DNA from: Comamonas sp. BIGb0152
Lineage (GTDB): Bacteria; Pseudomonadota; Gammaproteobacteria; Burkholderiales; Burkholderiaceae_C
Assembly (NCBI RefSeq): GCF_024809975.1
Contig: NZ_JANUDY010000006.1
Span: 124,001 to 188,000 of the forward strand
Direction: 5' to 3'
Length of the DNA stretch: 64,000 nt
Position 1 is the first letter of the stretch. The number at the start of each line of letters is the position of its first letter. The notes beneath the pieces are model-generated. The model ran no database searches and was not told the origin of the DNA. It saw only the letters and a program-made list of their open reading frames with translations. The translations under genes and the position numbers were made by a program. Positions 43,095-50,913 of the stretch are shown here, piece by piece.

Positions 43095-44015
43095 ATGGAT
43101 AAGAAGATCACACTGCGGCACCTGGAAGCGTTTCGGGCGCTGATGCTGCGCCGCTCGGTCACGGCGGCCGCCCAGTCGCTGGAGGTGACCCAGCCGGTGG
43201 TCACGCGGCTGATCGCCGAATTCGAAGCGCGCATCGGTGTGCCGCTGTTCGAGCGGGTCAAAAGCCGGCTGCAGCCGACGTCGGCAGCGACCTTGTTGCT
43301 GGAAGACGTGCACCAGGCGCTGATGGGCATAGAGCGCATCCGGAACATCTCCGAGAACGTGCGTTTTCGGCGCCTGCAGCGGCTGGAGGTGACGGCTGCG
43401 CCGGCCATGGCGACCTCGTTTCTGCCCAGCGCCATTGCCAAGTTCAGCGCCCAGTTCCCTGAGACCCTGGTCACCTTGCACATGCAGGCCTCGCCGGCCG
43501 CCCTGGACATGGTGCAGGCCGAACGCTGCGATATCGGCTTTGTGATGCTCTCACCCGACCACACGCGCTTCAAGGGGCTGGAGACCTTGGTGATTGGCAA
43601 GTTGGTGGTCGCGGTGCCGGCCGGCCACAAGCTGGCGCGCAAGACCAGCCTGTCACCCATCGATTTTGTCGACGAGCCGCTGGTGTCGCTGCCCACGATG
43701 ATGGAGACCCGCACCAAGCTCGACAGCCTGTTCCTCGTCAACCGCGTGCAGCGCCGTGTGAACATCGAGACCCAGATCTCGTATGCCGCCATCAAGCTGG
43801 TCGAGGCCGGCGCCGGCCTGGCGATCATCGACCCGCTCACGGCCTGCAGCTACCACGGCCCGGATGTGAAGTTTGTGCTGTTCGAGCCCGCCGTCCCCTG
43901 CGAGTACTCGATGGTGGTCTCCAACCGCCATGCCTCCACCTTGGTGCTCAAGCCGTTTATTGACCTGGCCAAGGCGGAGATCAAGCGCATGCTGCCCAAG
44001 CGCTGGATTCTCTAA
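43095..44015 (+). CDS. LysR family regulator (OccR/NocR-like)
   Basis: A 306-residue LysR-type protein. The helix-turn-helix is in LRHLEAFRALMLRRSVTAAAQSLEVTQPVVTRLIAEFEARIGVPLFE. The linker (DVHQALMGIERIRNIS) and overall N-terminus resemble the opine-catabolism regulators OccR and NocR more than generic LysR proteins. The effector domain begins near residue 92 and includes LVEAGAGLAIIDPLTA. Divergent position and the shared inverted repeat make it the likely regulator of the transporter/oxidase operon. The effector is probably the imported substrate, by analogy with octopine and nopaline. Confidence 0.88.
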   Translation: MDKKITLRHLEAFRALMLRRSVTAAAQSLEVTQPVVTRLIAEFEARIGVPLFERVKSRLQPTSAATLLLEDVHQALMGIERIRNISENVRFRRLQRLEVTAAPAMATSFLPSAIAKFSAQFPETLVTLHMQASPAALDMVQAERCDIGFVMLSPDHTRFKGLETLVIGKLVVAVPAGHKLARKTSLSPIDFVDEPLVSLPTMMETRTKLDSLFLVNRVQRRVNIETQISYAAIKLVEAGAGLAIIDPLTACSYHGPDVKFVLFEPAVPCEYSMVVSNRHASTLVLKPFIDLAKAEIKRMLPKRWIL

Positions 44016-44051
44016 CCAGTATTTGGGCAGTGCATGCGGATGGGAGCCGGT

Positions 44052-45023
44052 TTATTCCGGCGTAATACCCGCCGCCTTGATCACCTGCCCCCACTTGGTG
44101 GTCTCGGCCGCCTGGAACTGCGCCAGCTCGGCCTGGCTCGTCGTCCAGGGCTCGGAGCCGGACATCTCGAAGAAGGACTTGGCCGCCGCGCTGCCGACGG
44201 CCTGGCCCAGCAGCTGGTGCAGTTTGGCACTGACGGCAGGGGGCACATGGGCAGGGGCATAGGCGGCAAACCAGTAGCCCATGTCGTAGCCCTTCACACC
44301 GGCCTCGGCAATGGTCGGCACATCGGGCAGCTGGGCGCTGCGCTTTTGGGTGGAATAGCCCAAAGCGCGCAGCTTGCCCGCCTTGATCTGCGGCACGCCG
44401 GTGGAGACGTCGGTGATCATCAGGTTGATCTGGCCACCCAGCAGGTCGGTGATGGCCAAGGGGTTGCTCTTGTAGGGGACATGCAGGATGTCCACATGGG
44501 CCAGCTGCTTGAGCATCTCGCCCGCGACGCGGCTGGACGAGCTGCCGCTGCCAAAGCTGAGCTTGCCCGGGTTGGCCTTGGCGTAGGCCAGCAGATCGCC
44601 CACCGACTGGTACGGCGCATTGGCCGGCACCACCAGCACCTGACCACCCTTGCCCAGGCCGGTGATGGGCGTGAAGTCCTTCACCGGGTCATAGGACAGC
44701 TTGCGGTAGAGGTGGATATTGGCCGCATGCGTGGTGTTGGTGGTGATCAGCACCGTGTAGCCATCGGCCGGGGCCTTGGCCACCGCCTGCGCGGCAATCA
44801 TGCCGCTGGCACCGGCCTTGTTCTCCACGATCACCGGCTGGCGGGTCTGCTCGGTCACCGCCTGGCCCAGCGCGCGCGCCAGCTGGTCGGTGGCGCTGCC
44901 TGCGGCAAAGGGCACAACAAAGGTGATGGGCTTGGACGGGTAGTCGCTCTGGGCAAAGGCCAGCGGGCTGAGGGCCAGGGTGGCGGCACAGGCCAGCAGG
45001 TGGCGGCGGGTGGAAAATGTCAT
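44052..45023 (-). CDS. tripartite tricarboxylate transporter substrate-binding protein (TctC/Bug family)
   Basis: Periplasmic Bug-family receptor of 323 residues. Signal peptide MTFSTRRHLLACAATLALSPLAFA has a twin-Arg pair. The mature start YPSKPITFVVPFAAGSATDQLARALGQAV and the ENKAGASGMIAAQAVAKAPADGYTVLI stretch are characteristic. No TctA/TctB membrane genes are adjacent, which is usual for these heavily expanded receptors in Burkholderiales. It is third in the AtuA-type operon, suggesting a carboxylated substrate linked to that pathway. Confidence 0.92.
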   Translation of the reverse strand: MTFSTRRHLLACAATLALSPLAFAQSDYPSKPITFVVPFAAGSATDQLARALGQAVTEQTRQPVIVENKAGASGMIAAQAVAKAPADGYTVLITTNTTHAANIHLYRKLSYDPVKDFTPITGLGKGGQVLVVPANAPYQSVGDLLAYAKANPGKLSFGSGSSSSRVAGEMLKQLAHVDILHVPYKSNPLAITDLLGGQINLMITDVSTGVPQIKAGKLRALGYSTQKRSAQLPDVPTIAEAGVKGYDMGYWFAAYAPAHVPPAVSAKLHQLLGQAVGSAAAKSFFEMSGSEPWTTSQAELAQFQAAETTKWGQVIKAAGITPE

Positions 45024-45057
45024 CTCTTGTCTCCGGTTGGTTTTTTATTCGTCCATC

Positions 45058-45420
45058 TCAAGGCGCAGGGCCTATCAGATGGATTTGCAAATGCGCCGGC
45101 AGCGCAATCGGCATCTGCAGCACGCGAAAGCACAAGGTCTTGCCATGGCTGTCGAGGTTCAGCGCGTCGTTGACGCCGCCGTCCAGCACCTCGTCCAGCA
45201 CCAGGTTCATCGCCTGCAGCTGGGGCAGCAGGTAGCGCTGCACCTGGCTAGGCTGGCGGTCGGCAAACAGCGCGGCCACCGCCGCTTCGGTGACCTGGTC
45301 ACAGATAACCTCCCACAGCGCGGGATGCCAGGCGATGACGCTGATGTTGGAGCGGTTGCCCTTGTCGCCCGTGCGCCCATGGGCCAGGCGGTACAGCGGG
45401 GTGGTGATCGTGTCGTTCAT
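45058..45420 (-). CDS. AtuA-related small subunit protein
   Basis: A 120-residue cytosolic protein matching the AtuA C-terminal-like family, which occurs fused to or beside AtuA/DUF1446 proteins. It begins MNDTITTPLYRLAHGRTGDKGNRSNIS, and the HGRTGDKG loop is diagnostic. It overlaps the large-subunit gene by four bases (ATGA), so the two are co-translated and probably form one complex. Function follows the large subunit. Confidence 0.86.
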   Translation of the reverse strand: MNDTITTPLYRLAHGRTGDKGNRSNISVIAWHPALWEVICDQVTEAAVAALFADRQPSQVQRYLLPQLQAMNLVLDEVLDGGVNDALNLDSHGKTLCFRVLQMPIALPAHLQIHLIGPAP

Positions 45421-46802
45421 GGGGTATCGGCTCCGTCTTGTGCCCATTCAAAGCCGGTGGCAATCAGCTGCTGGGGCACCAGGCAAGACACCATGCCCAG
45501 GCGCTGGCGCATATGGCTGCGCACGCCTCCGCCCCCTGCCGGCCCGCAGCAGTACAGCGCATTCACCTCGCGCGGCAGGCGGGCGGCGGTGGCCTTGTCG
45601 CCATGCTGCCAGGCCATGCGCAGGCGCACATCGGGCGATGCGGCAGTCAGATCAGCACCGGCCAGCCAGTCGCTGGCATCGTTGCCCCAGACGCTGGTCA
45701 CGCCAATCAAGTCGCTGCGTATGGGCGCGATGCCCTGCAGGCGCTGGGCAACGGTCTGCGCCGCCAGCCGGGCGCGCTCGGCCGCGCGGGGGCCGGCGTA
45801 GGAGATTTCGGCCTCGGCAAACCAGCCTGAGGCATAGCAGGTGTTGACCTTGAGGGTTGCAGGACGCGGGTGGCCGATGACGCCCTCCAGCCGCACCCGG
45901 TTCTCGCCCTCAGCCCGCACCCGGGCCTGGCTGATATCGGCCACCACATCGGGGGTCAGGTAGCAGCGCGGGTCATGGATCTCGTAGAGCAGCTGCTCCT
46001 TGACCGTGGCGGTCGTGATGCAGCCGCCGGTGCCTTCGGGCTTGAAGATGCTGCAGTTGCCGCTGTCGTCGATCTCGGCAATCGGGTAGCCCAGCTGGTC
46101 CATGCCCGGCACGTCCTTGTAGCCGGGATCGGCAAAGTAGCCGCCGCTCACCTGGGTGCCGCATTCCAGCAAGTGGCCGGCCATGGTCGCGCGGGCCAGG
46201 CGGTCCCAGTCGTCCCAGGCCCAGCCAAAGTGCGCCATCGCCGGGCCCAGCACCAATGATGGATCAGCCACCCGGCCGCAGACCACGATATCGGCGCCCG
46301 CCTGCAAGGCCTCGGCGATTGGCCGCGCGCCGATATAGGCATTGGCGCTGACAAGGGGCTGGTCGGGCATGGCCGCACCCAGCGCCTGGGCCAGCATGGG
46401 CCGGTGGGCCGGGCCACTCAGGTCATCGCCGTGCACCACGGCGATACGGGGTGCGCGCAGGCCCAGGCTGCGGGCCAGCGCGGCTATGGCGCGGGCAGCG
46501 CCTTGCGGATTGGCCGCACCAAAATTGCTGACGATGCGGATGCGGTGGGCCAGGCATGCGGCCAGCACCGGGCGCAAAAACTCCAGCAGCAAGGGCTCAT
46601 AGCCGGCTTCGGGGTCGTCGCGCCGGGCCAGCTGGGCCAGCGCCAAGGTGCGCTCGGCCAGGGTTTCAAAAATCAAAAACGCCGGCTGCTGCAAGGCCAC
46701 CAGCGCCTGCACCACCGGCCCTGCCGCATCCACTCGGTCACCCGAGAATCCTGCCGCGCAGCCAATCAGCATGGGCGCGGCTGCTTTGTTGTCTGTCTCC
46801 AT
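45417..46802 (-). CDS. acyclic terpene utilisation AtuA family protein (DUF1446)
   Basis: Cytosolic protein of 461 residues in the AtuA/DUF1446 family, needed for citronellol/geraniol catabolism in Pseudomonas but with undefined chemistry. Typical stretches are LIGCAAGFSGDRVDAAGPVV at the N-terminus, RIVSNFGAANPQGAARAI, ADIVVCGRVADPSLVLGP and GHLLECGTQVSGGYFADPG. None of the other atu/liu genes (carboxylase, dehydrogenases) are nearby, so this operon likely serves another organic acid. It is transcribed with its small partner and a Bug receptor, opposite a LysR gene. Confidence 0.88.
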   Translation of the reverse strand: METDNKAAAPMLIGCAAGFSGDRVDAAGPVVQALVALQQPAFLIFETLAERTLALAQLARRDDPEAGYEPLLLEFLRPVLAACLAHRIRIVSNFGAANPQGAARAIAALARSLGLRAPRIAVVHGDDLSGPAHRPMLAQALGAAMPDQPLVSANAYIGARPIAEALQAGADIVVCGRVADPSLVLGPAMAHFGWAWDDWDRLARATMAGHLLECGTQVSGGYFADPGYKDVPGMDQLGYPIAEIDDSGNCSIFKPEGTGGCITTATVKEQLLYEIHDPRCYLTPDVVADISQARVRAEGENRVRLEGVIGHPRPATLKVNTCYASGWFAEAEISYAGPRAAERARLAAQTVAQRLQGIAPIRSDLIGVTSVWGNDASDWLAGADLTAASPDVRLRMAWQHGDKATAARLPREVNALYCCGPAGGGGVRSHMRQRLGMVSCLVPQQLIATGFEWAQDGADTP

Positions 46803-46822
46803 AGCATCTCCTGCAGGCCACT

Positions 46823-46840
46823 ATAGAAAATAGGTTCTAT
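46823..46840. promoter_or_regulatory. LysR-type box between atuA-like operon and lysR
   Basis: ATAGAA (46823-46828) and TTCTAT (46835-46840) form a 6-bp inverted repeat with 6-bp spacer, fitting the ATAG-N10-CTAT form of a LysR T-N11-A site. It lies 21-38 bp before the atuA-like start in an 80-bp divergent region. Two ATCGAT elements (46849-46854, 46862-46867) lie beside it. Confidence 0.6.
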
Positions 46841-46882
46841 GTTGTGAAATCGATAATTGAGATCGATTAATCTGTATTACAA

Positions 46883-47782
46883 ATGAATCTATCCCAACGC
46901 GACATCCAGGCCTTTCTGGCGCTGGCCAGCCAGAAGAACTTCACCCGCGCAGCCAGCCTCTGCCACCTGTCCCAGCCGGCCTTTAGCGCCCTGATCCGCA
47001 GCCTGGAAACCACGGTGGGCCTGCGCCTGTTTGAGCGCAGCACCCGCCATGTGCTGCTGACGCCCGAGGGCGAGCAGTTTTTGCTGTCGGCCCAGCGCAT
47101 AGCCGCCGAATTTGCCGCCTGCGAAAAAGCCATGCGCGATACCGCCCAACTGGCCCACGGCCGGGTGGCGGTGGCCTTGCTGCCATCGCTGGCTGCGGGC
47201 TGGCTGCCGCCGGTGCTGCGCAGTTTTGCCGGCCAGCACCCGGGCGTGCAGCTGCAGGTCTTCGATGTGCTGTCCGAGCCCTGTATTGCGGCGGTGGCCA
47301 ATGGCGATGCGGACTTTGCGCTGGCCGCCATCCGCGCCGATACGCCTGACCTGCGGGCCGAACCCTTTTGCAGCGACCGCTTTCACCTGGTCTGCCCGGT
47401 AGGCCACCCCCTGGCCGCACTGGACGAGGTGCAGCTGGCCGACCTCAGCCCCTGGCCCTTTATCCACCTGGCCCGGCACAGCAGCGTGCGCCAGTACCTG
47501 GATGCCGCCTTTTTTCCGCAGGCCATGCAGACCTTGGTGGAGGTGGAGCAGCTGGCCACCGTGATGGGCCTGGTCAAGGCGGGCCTGGGTATCAGCGTGG
47601 TGCCGGCCCTCAGCTTGTTTCACTTTGCGCAGCCTGGTCTGGTCACCCGCCCCATGCACCTGCCGGGCATGGACCGCCAGATCTACATGGTGCGCAGGCG
47701 TGAGCCCAGCCTGTCTTTGGTGGCCCAGGCGCTGTACCAATTAATGCAACAAAAACGCCCAGATTTCTCCCATATTGCTTGA
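46883..47782 (+). CDS. LysR family transcriptional regulator
   Basis: A 299-residue LysR regulator. The helix-turn-helix is in DIQAFLALASQKNFTRAASLCHLSQPAFSALIRSLETTVGLRLFER. The effector-binding domain starts near residue 90 (GRVAVALLPSLAAGWLP) with VVPALSLF near the end. It resembles the CynR/GltC-type group. Divergence from the AtuA-type operon over 80 bp with an obvious LysR box makes it that operon's regulator. The next gene begins within 25 bp downstream. Confidence 0.9.
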   Translation: MNLSQRDIQAFLALASQKNFTRAASLCHLSQPAFSALIRSLETTVGLRLFERSTRHVLLTPEGEQFLLSAQRIAAEFAACEKAMRDTAQLAHGRVAVALLPSLAAGWLPPVLRSFAGQHPGVQLQVFDVLSEPCIAAVANGDADFALAAIRADTPDLRAEPFCSDRFHLVCPVGHPLAALDEVQLADLSPWPFIHLARHSSVRQYLDAAFFPQAMQTLVEVEQLATVMGLVKAGLGISVVPALSLFHFAQPGLVTRPMHLPGMDRQIYMVRRREPSLSLVAQALYQLMQQKRPDFSHIA

Positions 47783-47804
47783 GGCCCTCTACACTGCAGC
47801 GCAG

Positions 47805-49160
47805 ATGCCCTTGCCCGCCCCGCCCCTGTCACCACCTGCTGCCCCCCCCACGCCGCTGCCGTATCTGGCACTGCGCACGCGGGTGCTGTCCCTGCTGGCC
47901 TGGGCGGCGCTGTTTGCGCTGCTTGCGTGTGTGATGCGCGTGCTGCTGGATTACCCGCTGTGCGTCAACGACGAGAAAAATTGGATCGGCATTGCCCAGC
48001 AGCTCGACCGAGGCGTCGCCTGGCCGGTCTCGGGGCCCGCCTTTGTGAACACCTTGCGCCAGGCCGCCTGGTATACCGATTCCAGCCATGCCGAGGTGAT
48101 GCCCTGGATGGGGGTCTGCGGGGTGTTTATCGTGGTGGGCGGCTTGAGCTGGGGCTACTACCGCCTGGGGCTCAAGACCTTGGTCCCCGTGTTTGCCACC
48201 CTGGCGCTGTCCAGCTATTTCTGGGCGCCCTTGCTGGAGGCGCGCCCGCAGCAGTGGGGGCAGCTGGCGGTGTTTCTGGGCACCATCTCGGCCTGGCGCT
48301 GGCTGCAGCACCGGGGCGGCCTGGCCTTTTTTGTCGCCCTGCCCTGCGTGGCCTTTACCCATATCCTCAGCCACGCGGTGCTGGTGTTTCTCTGCACCGT
48401 GCTGGTGGTGGCCCACGGCATCGCCCAGCGCCGCTGGACTTTGCGCCACCTGGTGGTCAGCTTGCTGGCCATCGCCAGTTTTGCGGTCTATGCCTGGCCG
48501 GGCGGCCCCTACACCGATATGCTGCGCGACCTGCGCCAGGCCCACTTTAGGCACTGGCCGCTGAGCCTGCCGATGTCGCTGGCTGCGTTGGCCCTGGCTG
48601 CGGCACTGGTCTGGGCCAGTCGCCACTTCTGGCAGCAGCAAGCCCACTGGCCGGCCGTGGTTGCCGCGCGCCTGCTGCGCCACCAGCGTGCAGTCGGCTG
48701 GGCACTGTGCACCGCTGCGCTGGTGGTGCTTACGATGCAAGCCTATTTGCTGCCACCCGCTGCATGGGCGCCGTATGGCGGATCCTGGATTCGGTTTGTG
48801 CTATTCCAGTCCGGCAACCTGCTGTTTGCCGGGTTTTTGCTGGTGGGCGCCGGGCGCTGGCTGGGGGGCTTTCACCACCACCGGATCGATCCCGGCATGG
48901 CCCGTTTTCTGGTCTGCGTGCTGGTGGGCATTGCGCTGCTAGGCCTGCTGTCGGTAGCCGCCTCCTGGTGGCTGCTGGACACCAACTGGTTATTGCGCGT
49001 GCTCAACTACGGCATCTTTTTTGCCGCCGTGCCGGCTGCGCTGGGCATGGAGCATGTCAGCCGCCACTGGCCGCACTGGCGCCGGGGCTTGCTGCTGGGC
49101 ACGGGCATGGCGGCCAGCATACTGGCCGTGGTGCGCCCGCCCCTGCTGCTGGGCTGCTGA
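47805..49160 (+). CDS. polytopic membrane protein, possibly surface-glycan related
   Basis: About twelve hydrophobic helices in 451 residues, with an N-terminal Pro-rich cytoplasmic tail. The first helix (LLAWAALFALLACVMRVLLDYPL) is followed by a periplasmic loop with NDEKNWIGIAQQLDRGVAWPVSG. The arrangement resembles GT-C glycosyltransferases or polysaccharide polymerases in outline, but I do not recognise a family and see no clear catalytic Asp pair. ATG 47805 is chosen; a TTG ten codons earlier overlaps the lysR stop. It converges with a GT4 glycosyltransferase gene, which supports but does not prove a glycan role. Confidence 0.65.
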   Translation: MPLPAPPLSPPAAPPTPLPYLALRTRVLSLLAWAALFALLACVMRVLLDYPLCVNDEKNWIGIAQQLDRGVAWPVSGPAFVNTLRQAAWYTDSSHAEVMPWMGVCGVFIVVGGLSWGYYRLGLKTLVPVFATLALSSYFWAPLLEARPQQWGQLAVFLGTISAWRWLQHRGGLAFFVALPCVAFTHILSHAVLVFLCTVLVVAHGIAQRRWTLRHLVVSLLAIASFAVYAWPGGPYTDMLRDLRQAHFRHWPLSLPMSLAALALAAALVWASRHFWQQQAHWPAVVAARLLRHQRAVGWALCTAALVVLTMQAYLLPPAAWAPYGGSWIRFVLFQSGNLLFAGFLLVGAGRWLGGFHHHRIDPGMARFLVCVLVGIALLGLLSVAASWWLLDTNWLLRVLNYGIFFAAVPAALGMEHVSRHWPHWRRGLLLGTGMAASILAVVRPPLLLGC

Positions 49161-49165
49161 GCCAG

Positions 49166-49187
49166 TGGCCCTGCACGCACAGGGCCA
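49166..49187. terminator. stem-loop between convergent genes
   Basis: Perfect 8-bp stem TGGCCCTG (49166-49173) / CAGGGCCA (49180-49187) with a 6-nt loop. It lies in the 39-bp gap between convergent stops. No strong T run follows on either strand, so termination may be inefficient or rho-assisted. Confidence 0.5.
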
Positions 49188-49199
49188 GCGATAAAACGC

Positions 49200-50912
49200 C
49201 TAGGCCTGCGATGCAGCGCCGGTACGCATGAACAAATGCTTGCCCAGCGTTGCATGGCGCGCGCCGACCCAGGCGGCCAGCTCTGCGCCGCGCAGCACCA
49301 GCGCGCCCTGCCCCAGCTGCAGATGGCGAACGCCCCGCCGTGCCAGCCAGCGCTGCCACAAGCCGGGTTCAGGTTGCGGGGCTGCAGTGCCGCCGGTCTG
49401 GCCCCACAGATCCGCCGCCGCGCAGATAGACAGATCGCTCAGCCCCTGCTCTTCCGCCAGCCGCTGGATGAGCTCGATCACCTCCGGCCAACGCAGGTCG
49501 GCCAATGACACTGTTGCCAGCCCGTCTGGGGCGGGGCGGGCAGCGGCCAGCGACTGCCCGCTGGCATCCACACACAGCAGCAGGCGCTCAGGGTGGGCCG
49601 CCTGCCATTGCGCCAGCGCCGGCCACTGGCCCGCTTGCTGCACCACGGCCACCTGCAATGGCCGGGCAGGCGCCGCCACAGGGGGCAAGACAGGCGCGGG
49701 CTCGGCTGCAGGCCGCAGGCTGTCATAGACCTCGGCAATGCGCCGCTCGCACTGGCCAATGCTGAAATAGGCATCGGCCGCCTGCTGCGCTACCAGGCCC
49801 CGCTCAGCCAGCTGCGCCTTGGCGGCCAGGGCCTGGCGTATGGCCTCTTTCCAGGCCTGCACCTGGTCGGGGGCATAGCACTGGCCGCTGCCCGACTGCC
49901 CCACCACCCAGGACATGCCCGAGCCATCGAGGTCAGACGCCATACAGGGCTTGCCATGCTGCATGGCTTCGATCAAGACCAGGCCAAAGGCCTCGGTGCG
50001 CTCGCGCGACGCCAGCGCAAAGATATCGCAGCTGTTGAACAGCGCATGCTTTTGCGCTTCGCTGACCTGGCCGAGCAGTTGGACGTTGGCGCAACCCTGC
50101 TGGGCGCGCTCACGCGCAATCAGCGCTTCGAGCTCCTTGCGCTGCTCGCCTTCGCCGGCAATCAGCAGCTGCACATCGGCAAAGCCGGCAACGGCCGAGA
50201 CCAAGGTGTCAAAGCCCTTGTAATAGGTCAGCCGCCCGACCGACAGCACGCGCAGGCGCACATCGCCCCACAACGCGGCCGGCGGCGTCTGGGCCTGTTC
50301 CAGCGCGGCGGGGCCCAGCGGCTTCAAGCCCAGCGGAATGGCCAAGGTCTTGAACAACCAGCGCTGGAGCGGAATGCTGGCGGCCATGTAAGGCGGCGAT
50401 GTGGCCAGAATGGCATCGCTTTGCCGCAGCAGCTTGGTCTCGAAGGGTTTGTAGACCTGGTAGCACAGCTGCAGCAGGCTGTCCCATTTGGAGATCAGCA
50501 CATCGGAGTGCCAGTGCGTCACCCAGGCCACCCGGCGCGCGGCTGGCATCAACAAGGCCCAGAACGCGGCATTGTTGGGCATGTGCAAATGCAGTACATC
50601 GGGCTTGAAGGCAGCGATGGCGCGGTGCAGCGCCAGCGGAAAACCCAGCGCAATCGGCGCAAACACCAAGGTGATCTGCACCGGCACGCGGATCAGCCAA
50701 GGCGGGTCATCGGGCAATGGATCGCCGTGCACCACCGCATAGGCGTCGATACCGCTGGCGCGCTGCTGCTCGATCAGATCGGCCAGAAACGATTCCATGC
50801 CGCCCCGGTACGGCGGGTAGAACTTGCCCACATGCAGCACGCGCAATGGCGCAGCAGCCGCCCGCGCATGCAAGGGCGGCGCCTTGGGCCGGCCCAGCCA
50901 ATGGCGCAGCAT
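49200..50912 (-). CDS. family 4 glycosyltransferase with C-terminal extension
   Basis: A 570-residue protein. Residues about 20-400 are a GT4/GT-B transferase: LRVLHVGKFYPPYRGGMESFLADLIEQQ at the N-terminal nucleotide-fold start and VLSVGRLTYYKGFDTLV starting the donor domain. GEGEQRKELEALI follows, then ALASRERTEAFGLVLIEAMQHGKP with the E-x7-E motif that binds the donor sugar. The last ~160 residues are a separate alpha/beta region (VAVVQQAGQWPALAQWQAAHPERLLLCVDASG), not a normal part of GT4 proteins and of unknown role. Start ATG 50912 lies one base after the stop of the TPR gene. An in-frame extension to 51110 is antisense-like. It probably adds sugars to a surface polysaccharide or protein at the inner face of the membrane. 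Confidence 0.83.
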   Translation of the reverse strand: MLRHWLGRPKAPPLHARAAAAPLRVLHVGKFYPPYRGGMESFLADLIEQQRASGIDAYAVVHGDPLPDDPPWLIRVPVQITLVFAPIALGFPLALHRAIAAFKPDVLHLHMPNNAAFWALLMPAARRVAWVTHWHSDVLISKWDSLLQLCYQVYKPFETKLLRQSDAILATSPPYMAASIPLQRWLFKTLAIPLGLKPLGPAALEQAQTPPAALWGDVRLRVLSVGRLTYYKGFDTLVSAVAGFADVQLLIAGEGEQRKELEALIARERAQQGCANVQLLGQVSEAQKHALFNSCDIFALASRERTEAFGLVLIEAMQHGKPCMASDLDGSGMSWVVGQSGSGQCYAPDQVQAWKEAIRQALAAKAQLAERGLVAQQAADAYFSIGQCERRIAEVYDSLRPAAEPAPVLPPVAAPARPLQVAVVQQAGQWPALAQWQAAHPERLLLCVDASGQSLAAARPAPDGLATVSLADLRWPEVIELIQRLAEEQGLSDLSICAAADLWGQTGGTAAPQPEPGLWQRWLARRGVRHLQLGQGALVLRGAELAAWVGARHATLGKHLFMRTGAASQA

Positions 50913-50913
50913 G

